Below are positions 37,241 to 47,519 of a DNA stretch of 64,000 nt, one piece after another. The notes beneath the pieces are model-generated. The model saw only the letters and a program-made list of their open reading frames with translations, was not told where the DNA came from and did not search any database. A program made the translations under genes and the position numbers. Source of the stretch: Kangiellaceae bacterium (GTDB lineage: Bacteria > Pseudomonadota > Gammaproteobacteria > Enterobacterales > Kangiellaceae); contig JAHRVB010000199.1 of NCBI GenBank assembly GCA_019090895.1, forward strand, positions 1 through 64,000. The letters run 5' to 3'. How positions within the stretch are numbered: position 1 is the first letter of the stretch; every line of letters starts with the position of its first letter.

Positions 37241-38494
37241 TCAAGCGAGGGTCTCCTCAATCTCTTTTATGCCTTCGATGAGTTGAGCTATATCGTCTGA
37301 ATCGTTATAGAGCCCAAAGGAAGCTCGCAAGCAATGTTTCACACCAATCGCTTGTAAACAGGGTTGAGCGCAATGATGACCAGCACGGACTGCCACCTTT
37401 TTTTCAGCCAGTAACGAAGCAACATCATGGCAGTGATATTTTGGACTGAAGAAACTTACAAGGTTCTTACTGTTCAAACTGGACACTATATCAAAACTAG
37501 TTTCATTGTTAATTCGCTGAACCAATTCAGTCACCAACGCTTGTTCATGTCTTTGGATAGCTCCGTAGCCAATTGAATTAATATAATCTATCGCGCTACT
37601 TAATCCCGTTAACGCGACCAAGTTAGCGCTCCCTGCTTCAAGACGAAGGCTATCGGTTCTGAGTTCATAGTCTGCGATAGTGGTCTTATTGACGATACCC
37701 CCTCCTAATAGCAATGGTTCTAGATTGGAATGGTCTTTACTGTATAAAATTCCGCTCCCCCCTGGGGCATATAATTTATGACCTGAAAAAGCGTAATAGT
37801 CACAATCAATCTGCTGCAGATTTACATCGTCATGGGAGATCGCTTGAGCGCCGTCAATTAATGTCGCTACTTCAAAGTGTTTGGCCGAATCAGTCAAATG
37901 TTGAATATTTGGCTGATTTCCCAGAACATTGGAACAGTGAGTAAAAGCAAATAGAGCGCAGTTCTCGCTCAAAAACATGTCGAGTTGGCTATCATCGATA
38001 TTTCCACGCGCATCTATCGGTAAGACATTGAGTTTTGCACCTGTTTGCTGACACAACTGCTGCCAAGGCAATAAATTTGAGTGATGCTCTAATTGAGTGA
38101 CAAGAATGGAATAGTTGCTGGTAATCCCATGTTTCAATCCATTAGCAACGAGGTTAATTGACTCGGTCGTACCTTTAGTAAAGGTTATTTGTTCTGAATT
38201 GCAGTGGATGAGTTTGGCGACTTTTTGGCGACAGTTTTCGATGACTGTTGTCGCACGTTCACTTAACCCGTGCATTCCTCTTCCAGCATTGCCTTGACCG
38301 GCTCGAAGGTAGTCAGCAACATTTGCAATGACTATTTCTGGAACTTGGCAAGTTGCGGCTGAATCTAAATAGGATAATCGACCAGGGCTCAAATCAGCCG
38401 ATACTTCGTTCAGCGCCGGAAAGTCTTTTTTCCAAGGAGAGAGTAAGGTCAATTGAAGTCGCTTCTTGAGAATTAGGGGATTTGTCCCCATCAT
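37241..38494 (-). CDS. SufS/CsdA-type cysteine desulfurase
   Basis: PLP enzyme that releases sulfur from L-cysteine as an enzyme persulfide. The 417 residues include LDSAATCQVP, the TKGTTESIN and THCSNVLGN elements, SGHKLYAPGGSGILY holding the PLP lysine, and the persulfide cysteine Cys375 in RAGHHCAQP, the type II (SufS) arrangement. No suf cluster surrounds it. The SufU-like gene of the nearby molybdenum hydroxylase operon is a plausible sulfur acceptor, although about 5 kb and other genes separate them. Confidence 0.87.
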   Translation of the reverse strand: MMGTNPLILKKRLQLTLLSPWKKDFPALNEVSADLSPGRLSYLDSAATCQVPEIVIANVADYLRAGQGNAGRGMHGLSERATTVIENCRQKVAKLIHCNSEQITFTKGTTESINLVANGLKHGITSNYSILVTQLEHHSNLLPWQQLCQQTGAKLNVLPIDARGNIDDSQLDMFLSENCALFAFTHCSNVLGNQPNIQHLTDSAKHFEVATLIDGAQAISHDDVNLQQIDCDYYAFSGHKLYAPGGSGILYSKDHSNLEPLLLGGGIVNKTTIADYELRTDSLRLEAGSANLVALTGLSSAIDYINSIGYGAIQRHEQALVTELVQRINNETSFDIVSSLNSKNLVSFFSPKYHCHDVASLLAEKKVAVRAGHHCAQPCLQAIGVKHCLRASFGLYNDSDDIAQLIEGIKEIEETLA

Positions 38495-38690
38495 AATCCA
38501 AATCGCTGGACCTTGGCCATTTAATCTAGTTTATTTCCCTGTCTAAATGGAGCGGTATGACTAGAGAAGAAGTCTCTAACAAGGTACAATTCCGCGATTA
38601 AATCTCGAGATAACTTGTTGCGTCGTTCGATTTTTGCACAAGTTAGCGGGTTGCCACTATAAAATTAAACTTATTAGGTAGTATTTGTCC

Positions 38691-41405
38691 ATGTTTGGAA
38701 ATATGTTAACCAAAATATTCGGAAGCCGTAATCAGCGTTTGTTGAAACAAATGAACAAGCGCATTGGTGGTGTTAGTGCTTTAGCTGACTCGGTTAAGGA
38801 ATTATCTGATGAAGAACTTGCGGCATGTACCGTCAAATTTAAACAAAGACTAGAACAAGGCGAAACATTAGATGACCTTCTAGAAGAAGCTTTTGCCGTA
38901 GTAAGAGAAGCTGGCGAACGAGTGCTGAATATGCGTCATTTCGACGTGCAGCTCATCGGTGGAATGGTGCTACACAACGGAAAAATTGCAGAAATGAAAA
39001 CAGGGGAAGGTAAGACCCTGGTCGCGACTCTATCTGCCTATCTAAATGCGTTAAGTGGTGAAGGCGTTCATATTATTACTGTTAATGATTACCTAGCACA
39101 ACGTGATTCTGATTGGATGGGACCTCTGTACAAATTTTTAGGTCTTTCTGTTGGGGTTATTCTATCGGGCCAAGATACTGAAACAAAGCGAGCTGCCTAT
39201 GCTTGCGATATCACTTTCGGTACCAATAACGAGTACGGCTTCGATTATCTAAGAGATAACATGGCTTTTTCCGTCGAAGAAAAAGTTCAACGTTCACTCA
39301 ACTATGCGATTATCGATGAAGTTGATTCGATTTTGATCGATGAAGCCCGTACGCCTCTTATTATCTCGGGTGCAGTCGAGGATAGTTCTGAGCAATATAA
39401 AGCGATTGATAAGTTAATACCATTTTTAGAGCAACAAACCGACGAAGAAGATCAGCAAAGCGGCGATTTCTTAATTGATGAAAAAGCCAAGCAAGTGCAT
39501 TTGAGTGAAAAAGGCCAGGAACGAGTTGAAGAGCTACTCATCTCTAATAAACTTTTAGGGGATGGTCAAAACCTATACAGTGCCGCTTCTATTTCGCTTT
39601 TGCATCATGTCAATGCGGCATTGAGAGCACATGTATTATTTAAAAGAGATGTTGATTATATTGTCAAAGATGATGAAGTCATTATCGTTGATGAACATAC
39701 TGGACGAACCATGCCAGGTCGTCGTTGGTCAGACGGGTTGCATCAAGCGGTCGAAGCGAAAGAAGGCTGTAATATTCAAAATGAAAGCCAAACACTAGCG
39801 TCGATTACCTTTCAGAACTTGTTCAGGCTGTATGATAAATTATCAGGAATGACCGGAACAGCTGATACAGAAGCATTCGAATTAAATCAAATCTATGGCT
39901 TGGAAGTGGTGGTAATGCCCACTAACCAACCGATGTTAAGAAACGATCTCGGCGACCTTATTTTTCTAACCAAACAAGAAAAATACATGGCTATTATCGA
40001 AGATATTCTTGAGCGCAGAGAAGCTGGCCAACCCATTTTAGTCGGAACAGCCTCCGTAGAGTCTTCTGAAATATTGTCCAAAGTTTTAAAAGACAAGAAA
40101 ATCAAGCATCAGGTGCTTAACGCTAAATACCACTCAAAAGAAGCGGATATTATTGCGCAAGCGGGTCGACCTGGAAATGTCACTATCGCAACTAATATGG
40201 CAGGCCGAGGAACAGACATCGTGCTAGGTGGTAGTCTTCAAGCGGATTTAGATGCACTTAAGAAACCGTCAGAAGAACACATTGCGAAATTGACGGCCGA
40301 TTGGGAAATCCGTCATAAGCAAGTTCTAGATGCTGGAGGACTGGTCATTATAGGAACTGAACGGCATGAATCTCGCCGAATTGATAACCAGCTGCGTGGA
40401 AGAGCCGGTCGACAAGGAGATCCTGGTCACAGTCGGTTCTATTTATCTCTTGAAGATGATTTGATGCGTATTTTTGCTTCCGACAGAATGGCGAGCATGA
40501 TGCAAAAAATGGGCTGGGAAGAAGGTGAAGCCATCGAACACAAATGGGTTTCAAGAGCGATTGAAAATGCTCAAAAGAAAGTTGAGACTCGAAACTTTGA
40601 TATTCGTAAAAGCTTATTAGAATACGATGATGTAGCCAATGATCAACGAAAAGTAATTTATGAACAACGCTCTGAGCTAATGTCGACTGAAGATGTATCG
40701 GATACCATAAGTTCCCTAAGAGAAGATGTTCTCAGTACTGTTATTAGCCAATATATTCCACCGCAAAGTATTGATGATATGTGGAATATCGGTGGGCTGG
40801 AAGATAGGCTTAAGTCTGATTTTCTCGTCGAGATGCCTGTACAAAAATGGCTAGACGAAGACGAAGAACTTCACGAAGAGCCTTTACGACAGAAAATATT
40901 ACAAAACCTTGTGGAAGAATATAGCCAGAAGGAAGAGCAAGTTGGTGCAATTGTTATTCGACATTTCGAAAAATCAGTGATGTTGCAGAACCTTGATAGC
41001 CATTGGAAGGAGCATCTTGCTTCAATGGACTATTTACGCCAGGGCATTGGTCTACGAAGCTATGCTCAAAAAAATCCCAAGCAAGAATATAAGCGTGAGG
41101 CATTCGAGCTGTTTTCGGAAATGCTTGAGAATATAAAGTTTGAAGTCATTTCTATTCTTTCAAAAGTTCAAGTTAAAGATCCTGAAGACGTCGATGCCGT
41201 TGAAGAACAAAGAAGGAAAGAAGCACAGGCAAGTCAAGTTACCTACGAGCACGAACAAGGTTCGGCATTGCCAGAGCAACCGCAACAACAACCAGCGGAA
41301 TCACATACCCCTTATACTCGGGAAGGACAAAAAGTAGGAAGGAATGAACCGTGCCCTTGTGGCTCAGGTAAAAAATACAAACAATGTCATGGAAAATTGG
41401 TTTAA
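38691..41405 (+). CDS. secA: Preprotein translocase ATPase SecA
   Basis: Motor of the Sec export pathway. About 904 residues: Walker A in [13 protein letters not shown] near 101-113, [15 protein letters not shown], the preprotein cross-linking domain, the second helicase half with [13 protein letters not shown] and [23 protein letters not shown], the helical scaffold, and the C-terminal zinc site [17 protein letters not shown] 38691 is preferred to TTG 38685. No SecM-like arrest peptide is visible upstream. mutT follows, as in E. coli. Confidence 0.98.
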   Translation: MFGNMLTKIFGSRNQRLLKQMNKRIGGVSALADSVKELSDEELAACTVKFKQRLEQGETLDDLLEEAFAVVREAGERVLNMRHFDVQLIGGMVLHNGKIAEMKTGEGKTLVATLSAYLNALSGEGVHIITVNDYLAQRDSDWMGPLYKFLGLSVGVILSGQDTETKRAAYACDITFGTNNEYGFDYLRDNMAFSVEEKVQRSLNYAIIDEVDSILIDEARTPLIISGAVEDSSEQYKAIDKLIPFLEQQTDEEDQQSGDFLIDEKAKQVHLSEKGQERVEELLISNKLLGDGQNLYSAASISLLHHVNAALRAHVLFKRDVDYIVKDDEVIIVDEHTGRTMPGRRWSDGLHQAVEAKEGCNIQNESQTLASITFQNLFRLYDKLSGMTGTADTEAFELNQIYGLEVVVMPTNQPMLRNDLGDLIFLTKQEKYMAIIEDILERREAGQPILVGTASVESSEILSKVLKDKKIKHQVLNAKYHSKEADIIAQAGRPGNVTIATNMAGRGTDIVLGGSLQADLDALKKPSEEHIAKLTADWEIRHKQVLDAGGLVIIGTERHESRRIDNQLRGRAGRQGDPGHSRFYLSLEDDLMRIFASDRMASMMQKMGWEEGEAIEHKWVSRAIENAQKKVETRNFDIRKSLLEYDDVANDQRKVIYEQRSELMSTEDVSDTISSLREDVLSTVISQYIPPQSIDDMWNIGGLEDRLKSDFLVEMPVQKWLDEDEELHEEPLRQKILQNLVEEYSQKEEQVGAIVIRHFEKSVMLQNLDSHWKEHLASMDYLRQGIGLRSYAQKNPKQEYKREAFELFSEMLENIKFEVISILSKVQVKDPEDVDAVEEQRRKEAQASQVTYEHEQGSALPEQPQQQPAESHTPYTREGQKVGRNEPCPCGSGKKYKQCHGKLV

Positions 41406-41442
41406 TAAAACCGATTTATAGTTAAATCAAAAGGGACAGGCT

Positions 41443-41895
41443 TTGGAGTTTATTCAAGTTGTTGCTGGAATTATTCTTAGTGAAGATATTTTCAGTGACA
41501 CTTCTTCGACTGCTACAGTTCAGGCCACTGAACGAATACAAAACACTCAAGTACTAATATCCAAACGGCACAAAAACTCACATCAAGGAGGGCGGTGGGA
41601 ATTTCCAGGTGGTAAAGTCGAAAAGCACGAGCTAAAAGAGCACGCGTTGAGTCGTGAACTGAAAGAAGAGCTTAATATCTCTGTTGTTGATTCTTTGTTC
41701 TTTAAGAAAATCGAGTTTGACTACGGCGATAAACAAGTAGAGTTGCTTTTCTATTTCATTCGTCGGTATGAAGGCCGAGAGCGGGGACTAGAAGGTCAAC
41801 AAATTCGATGGGTAAATCTCAATGAGCTCGGGGAATACCTTTTTCCTGAAGCTAATCAACCGGTAGTCGACGCGCTTGTAACAGGGCTTTTCTAG
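41443..41895 (+). CDS. mutT: 8-oxo-dGTP diphosphatase (MutT-type Nudix hydrolase)
   Basis: Sanitises oxidised guanine nucleotides. The 150 residues carry a Nudix box from GGKVEKHEL through SRELKEELNI (about 66-89); the usual Gly near its end is Asn here. LISKR, GGRWEFPGGK and the C-terminal IRWVNLNEL match the MutT branch, and the position after secA agrees. Residues 15-35 form a small insert compared with E. coli MutT. The start is TTG with an AAAGGGA site; no in-frame ATG precedes the conserved VVAGII. Confidence 0.9.
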   Translation: MEFIQVVAGIILSEDIFSDTSSTATVQATERIQNTQVLISKRHKNSHQGGRWEFPGGKVEKHELKEHALSRELKEELNISVVDSLFFKKIEFDYGDKQVELLFYFIRRYEGRERGLEGQQIRWVNLNELGEYLFPEANQPVVDALVTGLF

Positions 41896-41943
41896 AATGT
41901 CCAACCGACTCCAAATGATAACTAAATCCATAAAAATCAAATT

Positions 41944-42399
41944 TTATTCTCTCATAATTGCTTCGTTTTGTCTGACGACTTCATTTCTGTTTGGTGTTAA
42001 TTGAAAACAAAAGTTCTGCGTTCCTTTCCAAACAATATCAATAATTTTTCCAGATCCCTCATAACGAACAAGTCTACTGCATACATCATCGGTTCCGCCG
42101 AGTTCAAAAAGAGAAAACCCGAATCCCACACTGCTGTTTCCTGAGCGAGAACTTGAACCTATGGAGATGGCGCTATTTCCTGGTTCGGTTTCTTTGTTTA
42201 CCCATTCGGCATACTGAATATCATCGATTGCTTGGGTACGGGTAGGCAGTCCCCAGTATTCTATCAGTTCTTTGTAGTCTGATTTTATCCAGTCATTGAT
42301 TCTGCTATTGACGGTTGCAACGGGGATACTGGTGCAGCCAACTAACAGTACGACCAATAATGTGTTGGTAATAGGTCTGAGATAACGCATATTAGCCAT
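41944..42399 (-). CDS. Small lipoprotein of unknown function
   Basis: From ATG 42399, preceded by AAGGA with 8 bp spacing, the product has about 151 residues and starts with a lipoprotein signal (MANMRYLRPITNTLLVVLLVG, lipobox LVGC). The mature part contains W-I-K-S-D-Y-x-E-L-I-E-Y-W-G-x-P-T, similar to small outer-membrane lipoproteins that begin with a W/G-P helix, then a Ser-rich loop and two cysteines. I do not recognise a function. An ATG at 42465 is in frame but its extra residues are not signal-like. It is divergent from prfB. Confidence 0.75.
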   Translation of the reverse strand: MANMRYLRPITNTLLVVLLVGCTSIPVATVNSRINDWIKSDYKELIEYWGLPTRTQAIDDIQYAEWVNKETEPGNSAISIGSSSRSGNSSVGFGFSLFELGGTDDVCSRLVRYEGSGKIIDIVWKGTQNFCFQLTPNRNEVVRQNEAIMRE

Positions 42400-42494
42400 T
42401 TGATGATTCCTTATAAGCAATATGTCTGGGATAAGGCATTGATCTTTAGTAGAATAGCTTCCCATAATACTAGCAGCAAACTGTTGAACTATCG

Positions 42495-43593
42495 ATGATT
42501 GAAGTCACTTCCATAAAAGAACGAATTAAAGACCTAAAAGTGAGAACCGAAACGCTTAGGGGGTATCTTTGACTATAATGAACGCAAAGAAAGGCTCACA
42601 GAAGTCGAAAGAGAACTAGAGTTACCAGACGTTTGGAACGAGCCAGAACGAGCACAAGCGCTAGGCAAAGAACGTTCAGAGTTAGAAGCGATAGTTACGA
42701 CCATCGACAAGTTAGATAATGGTTTAGATGATTCAGAAGATTTTCTGATGATGGCTGTAGAAGAAAATGATCAAGAAAGTGTTGATGAGCTGGTCGCTGA
42801 GTTAGATGAGCTAGAGATATATTTAGAAAAACTCGAATTCAGAAGAATGTTCAGTGGCGATATGGACACTGAAAATGCTTATATTGATATTCAGTCCGGC
42901 TCAGGCGGTACTGAAGCGCAAGATTGGGCTGATATGTTATTAAGGATGTATCTCCGTTGGTGCGAGAGTCGAGGGTTTAAAGCCGATATTATCGAGCTAT
43001 CCAGCGGGGAAGTCGCTGGAATTAAAGGTGCCACTATTCAGGTAAAAGGCGAATATGCATTTGGCTGGTTAAGAACAGAAACCGGAGTTCATCGATTAGT
43101 TCGTAAATCGCCCTTTGATTCTGGTAGCAGACGTCATACGAGTTTTGCCAGTGTATTTTGTTATCCAGAAATTAAAGATGACGTTGAAATAGATGTTAAT
43201 CCGGCTGATTTAAGAATTGATACCTATCGAGCAAGTGGAGCGGGTGGTCAACATGTTAATAAGACTGACTCGGCGGTTCGAATAACGCATCTTCCCACTA
43301 ATACAGTGGTTCAGTGTCAAAATGATCGTTCGCAACATAAAAACAAAGATCAAGCGATGAAGCTTTTGAAAGCAAAGCTCTATGAACTAGAAATACAAAA
43401 ACAAAATGCCGAAAAGCAAGTCATGGAAGATGCGAAGTCGGACATCGGCTGGGGGAGTCAGATTCGTTCTTATGTACTCGACCAATCTCGAATTAAAGAT
43501 CTACGGACAGGATATGAATCGACCAATACCCAAGCGGTGTTGGATGGAGATTTAGATGGCTTTATTGAGGAAAGCTTAAAAGCCGGACTATAG
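42495..43593 (+). CDS. prfB: Peptide chain release factor 2, with programmed +1 frameshift
   Basis: RF2 ends translation at UGA and UAA. The gene is read as 25 codons from ATG 42495 to an in-frame TGA (42570-42572), then in the +1 frame from GAC 42571 to 43593. The result is 365 residues, equal to E. coli RF2, with the shift at the same codon 26. Landmarks: stop-recognition region around [11 protein letters not shown] with the preceding R-K-S-P-F-D, and the catalytic GGQ in [19 protein letters not shown]2 senses its own level through the frameshift. prfB-lysS is a conserved pair. Confidence 0.97.
42558..42573 (+). promoter_or_regulatory. RF2 programmed frameshift site
   Basis: AGGGGG (42558-42563) acts as an internal Shine-Dalgarno three bases before CTT (42567-42569), followed by TGA and C. 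The CTT-TGA-C slippery site with the short SD spacing is the classic RF2 element. Slow UGA decoding at low RF2 allows the ribosome to slip from CUU to UUU. Confidence 0.96.
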
Positions 43594-43701
43594 ATTTAAT
43601 TGAGTATTGTAAGAAAGTAACAAAAACAAAGATAAGTAGTTATTTATAATAAATCATGCAGTAAGACTGTAGTGAAAGAGAAAAAAAATACTAATTTTAT
43701 T

Positions 43702-43731
43702 AGACAACGATAAATTAAAAAAGACAACGAT
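43702..43731 (+). repeat. 20-bp-period direct repeat before lysS
   Basis: AGACAACGAT occurs at 43702-43711 and 43722-43731, the second copy ending one base before the lysS start codon. The leader has no Shine-Dalgarno sequence. The exact two-turn spacing could be a protein-binding site or coincidence in a low-complexity AT-rich leader. Confidence 0.4.
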
Positions 43732-43732
43732 T

Positions 43733-45286
43733 ATGAGCAATACTGAAAATCAAGCAAGCCAAACCGACGACAATAAATTGATTGCAGAGCGAAAAGATAA
43801 ACTCGCTAGCATTCGTGAAAATTGCCCATCTAACGGTCACCCAAATAAGTTCAAACCAGAATTTTATGCCGCCGATTTGCAGCAAGAATATGGTGAACAA
43901 GAAAAAGAAACAATCTTGGGCTTAAATAAAATCGTTAGCATAGCCGGTCGAGTAATGGCGAAGCGTGGACCATTCTTCGTTATTCAAGATATGACTGGGC
44001 GTATTCAAGCCTATGCAGCCAAAGATGTACAAAAAGACGTAAAAGAAAAATGGAGCGGTATTGATATCGGCGATATTATCGGCGTTAAAGGCCAGCTGAA
44101 GCTAAGTGGCCACGGTGATCTGTTTGTCGGTATGCAAGAATACCACTTGCTCACAAAATCTTTACGACCACTCCCTGAAAAGCATGCTGGATTGAAAGAT
44201 CAAGAAATTAAATATCGACAGCGATATATCGATTTGATCACCAATGAAGATACTCGAAAGAACTTTAAAATTAGAAGTCAGGTTATTGAAGGGATCAGAC
44301 GCTTCCTAGTCGAAAGAAACTTTATGGAAGTAGAAACGCCAATGTTACAAGTTATTCCAGGCGGTGCTGTAGCAAGACCATTCGTGACCCATCACAATGC
44401 TATGGATATCGATATGTACTTGCGAATTGCTCCAGAGCTTTACTTGAAGCGGTTAGTGGTGGGCGGTTTTGATCGTGTATTTGAAATAAATAGAAACTTC
44501 AGAAATGAAGGGCTCTCTACAAGGCATAACCCCGAGTTTACAATGTTAGAGTTTTATCAAGCTTATGCGGATTTTCAAGATTTAATGAATTTAACTGAAG
44601 ACATGCTACGAAAGGTGGCAATAGACGTTCTAGGTTCAGCGATTGTGACAAATACGGTTAAAGATGCTGAAGGAAATATTACTGAAAGCGTTGATTACGA
44701 TTTTGGTTCCAAGTTTGCACGTATTTCAATGGTCGACGCAATTTTGAAACACAATCCTAGCTTTGATGAAGCTGTATTTAGATCGCCGGAAGATAATTTC
44801 GAGCAAATCAAACAATACGCCAAGTCGGTACATGTAAAAGAGCCTGCTGTGGATGGTATTTGGGGGCCTGGCAAATATATTTGCGAAATATTCGAAGAGA
44901 CTGCCGAGCATTTACTAATTCAACCGACCTTTATTACAGAGTACCCGTGGGAAGTTTCGCCATTAGCACGAAGAAACGATGAGAATTCATTTATTACGGA
45001 CCGATTTGAATTTTTTGTTGGCGGGCGAGAAATTGCAAATGGATTTTCTGAGCTGAATGATGCAGAAGATCAAGCGGCAAGATTTAGAAAACAAGTTGAA
45101 GAAAAAGATGCCGGTGATGATGAAGCAATGCACTTCGATGAAGATTATATCAACGCATTGGAGTATGGTTTACCGCCGACTGCGGGAGAAGGCATAGGGA
45201 TTGACCGTTTGGTGATGTTGTTCACGGACTCTCCGACGATAAAAGATGTAATCTTGTTTCCCCATATGAAACCACAATCAAATTAA
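43733..45286 (+). CDS. lysS: Lysyl-tRNA synthetase, class II
   Basis: Charges tRNA-Lys. The 517 residues show the N-terminal anticodon-binding OB domain (about 60-170, [19 protein letters not shown]), motif 1 ([16 protein letters not shown]), motif 2 ([27 protein letters not shown]) and motif 3 ([26 protein letters not shown]). All lysine-specific residues in motif 2 appear normal. The leader lacks an obvious ribosome-binding site. Confidence 0.97.
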   Translation: MSNTENQASQTDDNKLIAERKDKLASIRENCPSNGHPNKFKPEFYAADLQQEYGEQEKETILGLNKIVSIAGRVMAKRGPFFVIQDMTGRIQAYAAKDVQKDVKEKWSGIDIGDIIGVKGQLKLSGHGDLFVGMQEYHLLTKSLRPLPEKHAGLKDQEIKYRQRYIDLITNEDTRKNFKIRSQVIEGIRRFLVERNFMEVETPMLQVIPGGAVARPFVTHHNAMDIDMYLRIAPELYLKRLVVGGFDRVFEINRNFRNEGLSTRHNPEFTMLEFYQAYADFQDLMNLTEDMLRKVAIDVLGSAIVTNTVKDAEGNITESVDYDFGSKFARISMVDAILKHNPSFDEAVFRSPEDNFEQIKQYAKSVHVKEPAVDGIWGPGKYICEIFEETAEHLLIQPTFITEYPWEVSPLARRNDENSFITDRFEFFVGGREIANGFSELNDAEDQAARFRKQVEEKDAGDDEAMHFDEDYINALEYGLPPTAGEGIGIDRLVMLFTDSPTIKDVILFPHMKPQSN

Positions 45287-45327
45287 TTGACTACCTAGAT
45301 ATTGTTAGGTATCCATAGGCGAAGCTT

Positions 45328-47256
45328 ATGATTGAAGAAATGATAAATGATTTAGTGAGCTACAACCAAAAAGTTTTGCTCATTGGTTATTTATCTGATT
45401 TCGATCAAGAGATACAAATACTGCTTCGTCGCTATCAGCTCGATGTTACCCAACAGCCGCCAGAAAATTATCATGTTAAAGATTACTCGGTGATCATTTT
45501 TTCTCCAAGTTGTTTGTTCGTTGAACTTTCTCCTAGAAAAAATAAGCGTTGTTTTCAGTTATCTTTTTCTAAGAATATTCTTGGTGATATACAAATTGTT
45601 CGTCCCTTTTCGTTCCAGCAGTTTCAGACTGCATTCTCCGCTGCAATAGAATTCCATCAAACTAAATCTTCTTTGAGAGATATCGAAAAGCAACATTTAA
45701 TCGTCAGTAAAGAAAGAAAAAATTTGAGCGCAATTGGTGTCGCTTTGAGTGCAGAAAAAGATCTGAATAAGCTGCTAGGGATGGTATTGAAAGAAGGCCG
45801 TGGACTTGGAAAGTGTGAAGGTGCTTCGCTTTACTTAATCGAAAAAAATGAAGCAGGAGAAAATGAACTTGTTTTTAAATTAACTCAAAATAGCAAAATC
45901 AGTTTTGATTTTCAAGAGGTTCGGTTTCCATTAACCAGTGGTTCTCTTGCTGGTTATGTCGCACTTAACGGTGAAATATTAAATATTGAAGATGTTTATC
46001 ACCTAGCACCCGAGCTACCTTATGAGTTTGATAAGAGTTTCGATACAAAAGTCGGTTATCGCTCTAAGGAACTATTAGTTTTACCCATGAAAAATCACAA
46101 AGGAAAAACCATTGGAGTTCTTCAATTCGTCAATACTTTTGGTAAAGATGATTTTGAATTGGCAGAAGGAAACGAGAGCGGCGGTTTCTTATTGTCCAAA
46201 CAAGGGCTACTGGCTGGACTTGCGAGTCAAGCAGCAGTTGCTATTGATAATACTCACTTGATAGAGAATATCCAGAACCTGTTCGAGGGCTTCGTTTCAG
46301 CATCGGTTAATGCCATTGAATCTCGAGACCCAGTGACGAGTGGTCATTCATTTAGAGTTGCAGAGTTGACCACTGGATTAGCGAAGATGTTAGACAAGGA
46401 AACAGCTGGAGTTCATAAGAACATTCGTTTTAACCAAGAGCAGTTGCGAGAAATAAGGTACGCATCTTTGCTACACGATTTTGGAAAAGTAGGTGTCAAA
46501 GAAAATGTGTTATTGAAAGCTAACAAGCTACATGCGAGTCGCTTTCAATATTTAGAACTGAAAATCGAATGGCAAAAGCAAATGCTCGAGAAGCGGTTTT
46601 ATAAACAATTGTTACAGCAAAATAAATCGTTTGATCCAAAACTGTTTCAACAAAAAAACATCCTTGATTTGGGAATTAATGACAGTGCTTTTAAAGCATT
46701 AATTAATGAACTTAATCAGTTAGAACAATATAAGAAAATGCTGTTTAAAGCTAACCAACCCAGCTTATTGGAAGAAAAAATAGCCTCAGAATTATCCCAT
46801 ATGGCTGACTATAAAATGGATCAAGAATTTCCATTCTCACAGCGTTTAATTAGCGACTCTGATTTTCTGTCCCTCTCTATATCAAAAGGAAGTTTAACCG
46901 CTCGAGAGCGTAATGAAATCCAGTCTCATGTTGTTCATACCCAGGAGTTTTTAGCCAGAATTCCGTGGACAGAAGAATTTTCTGCCATTCCAAGTATTGC
47001 TGGCGCGCACCACGAAAAGCTTGATGGAACGGGATATCCCGCTGGGTTAACAGAAACTCAGATTCCTTTGCCAAGCAAGATCATGGCGATAGCGGATATT
47101 TTTGATGCGCTTACTGCGCAAGATAGACCCTATAAGAAAGCAATTAAGTACGATATAGCCCTTGATATTTTGCAGGATGAGGCGAATAACGGAAAAATTG
47201 ATGGAGCCATGTTAGACACATTTATAGAAAGTAAAATCTATAAATGTGTCCTATAA
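45328..47256 (+). CDS. GAF and HD-GYP domain protein with long insertion
   Basis: Probable cyclic-di-GMP phosphodiesterase or a derived sensor. The 642 residues comprise an unassigned N-terminal domain (about 1-110), a GAF domain (about 140-310) and HD-GYP (about 320-640) with HDFGKVG at 383-389 and HHEKLDGTGYP at 561-571. The catalytic HD and GYP residues are present. Between them, about residues 402-518, lies an extra helical segment absent from ordinary HD-GYP proteins, where only about 60 residues separate these motifs. The gene stands alone 41 bp after lysS. Confidence 0.87.
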   Translation: MIEEMINDLVSYNQKVLLIGYLSDFDQEIQILLRRYQLDVTQQPPENYHVKDYSVIIFSPSCLFVELSPRKNKRCFQLSFSKNILGDIQIVRPFSFQQFQTAFSAAIEFHQTKSSLRDIEKQHLIVSKERKNLSAIGVALSAEKDLNKLLGMVLKEGRGLGKCEGASLYLIEKNEAGENELVFKLTQNSKISFDFQEVRFPLTSGSLAGYVALNGEILNIEDVYHLAPELPYEFDKSFDTKVGYRSKELLVLPMKNHKGKTIGVLQFVNTFGKDDFELAEGNESGGFLLSKQGLLAGLASQAAVAIDNTHLIENIQNLFEGFVSASVNAIESRDPVTSGHSFRVAELTTGLAKMLDKETAGVHKNIRFNQEQLREIRYASLLHDFGKVGVKENVLLKANKLHASRFQYLELKIEWQKQMLEKRFYKQLLQQNKSFDPKLFQQKNILDLGINDSAFKALINELNQLEQYKKMLFKANQPSLLEEKIASELSHMADYKMDQEFPFSQRLISDSDFLSLSISKGSLTARERNEIQSHVVHTQEFLARIPWTEEFSAIPSIAGAHHEKLDGTGYPAGLTETQIPLPSKIMAIADIFDALTAQDRPYKKAIKYDIALDILQDEANNGKIDGAMLDTFIESKIYKCVL

Positions 47257-47519
47257 CTTTGTAGACTTCTAGCTACTTTGTTAGTTATCAAAATCGTTGT
47301 TTAGTAAATAATGCTGAAATTTAAAACTCGCTGGTCAGAGGACTTGCCTTTTACCCATTAATGCAGGTAGGATTGGTAGGTTTTAAGTAGTATGACTCCT
47401 ATTGTCAGCTGCCAATCTAGGCAAGAAACATATAAATACAATTAAAACAACTCAGACTAAAGTAAATAGTCACTCTTTTACTAAGTAGGATTGAAGTAGA
47501 AAAATAACAGGAGAATTTC

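Noticed and set aside
20764-38494. A prophage, integron or transposon between the M23 gene and secA
   Set aside because: No integrase, transposase, phage structural gene, att-like duplication or terminal repeat was seen; the genes are metabolic and regulatory.
38495-38690. A SecM-type arrest peptide upstream of secA
   Set aside because: Plus-strand frames here are at most about 14 codons; no signal peptide or arrest motif is present.
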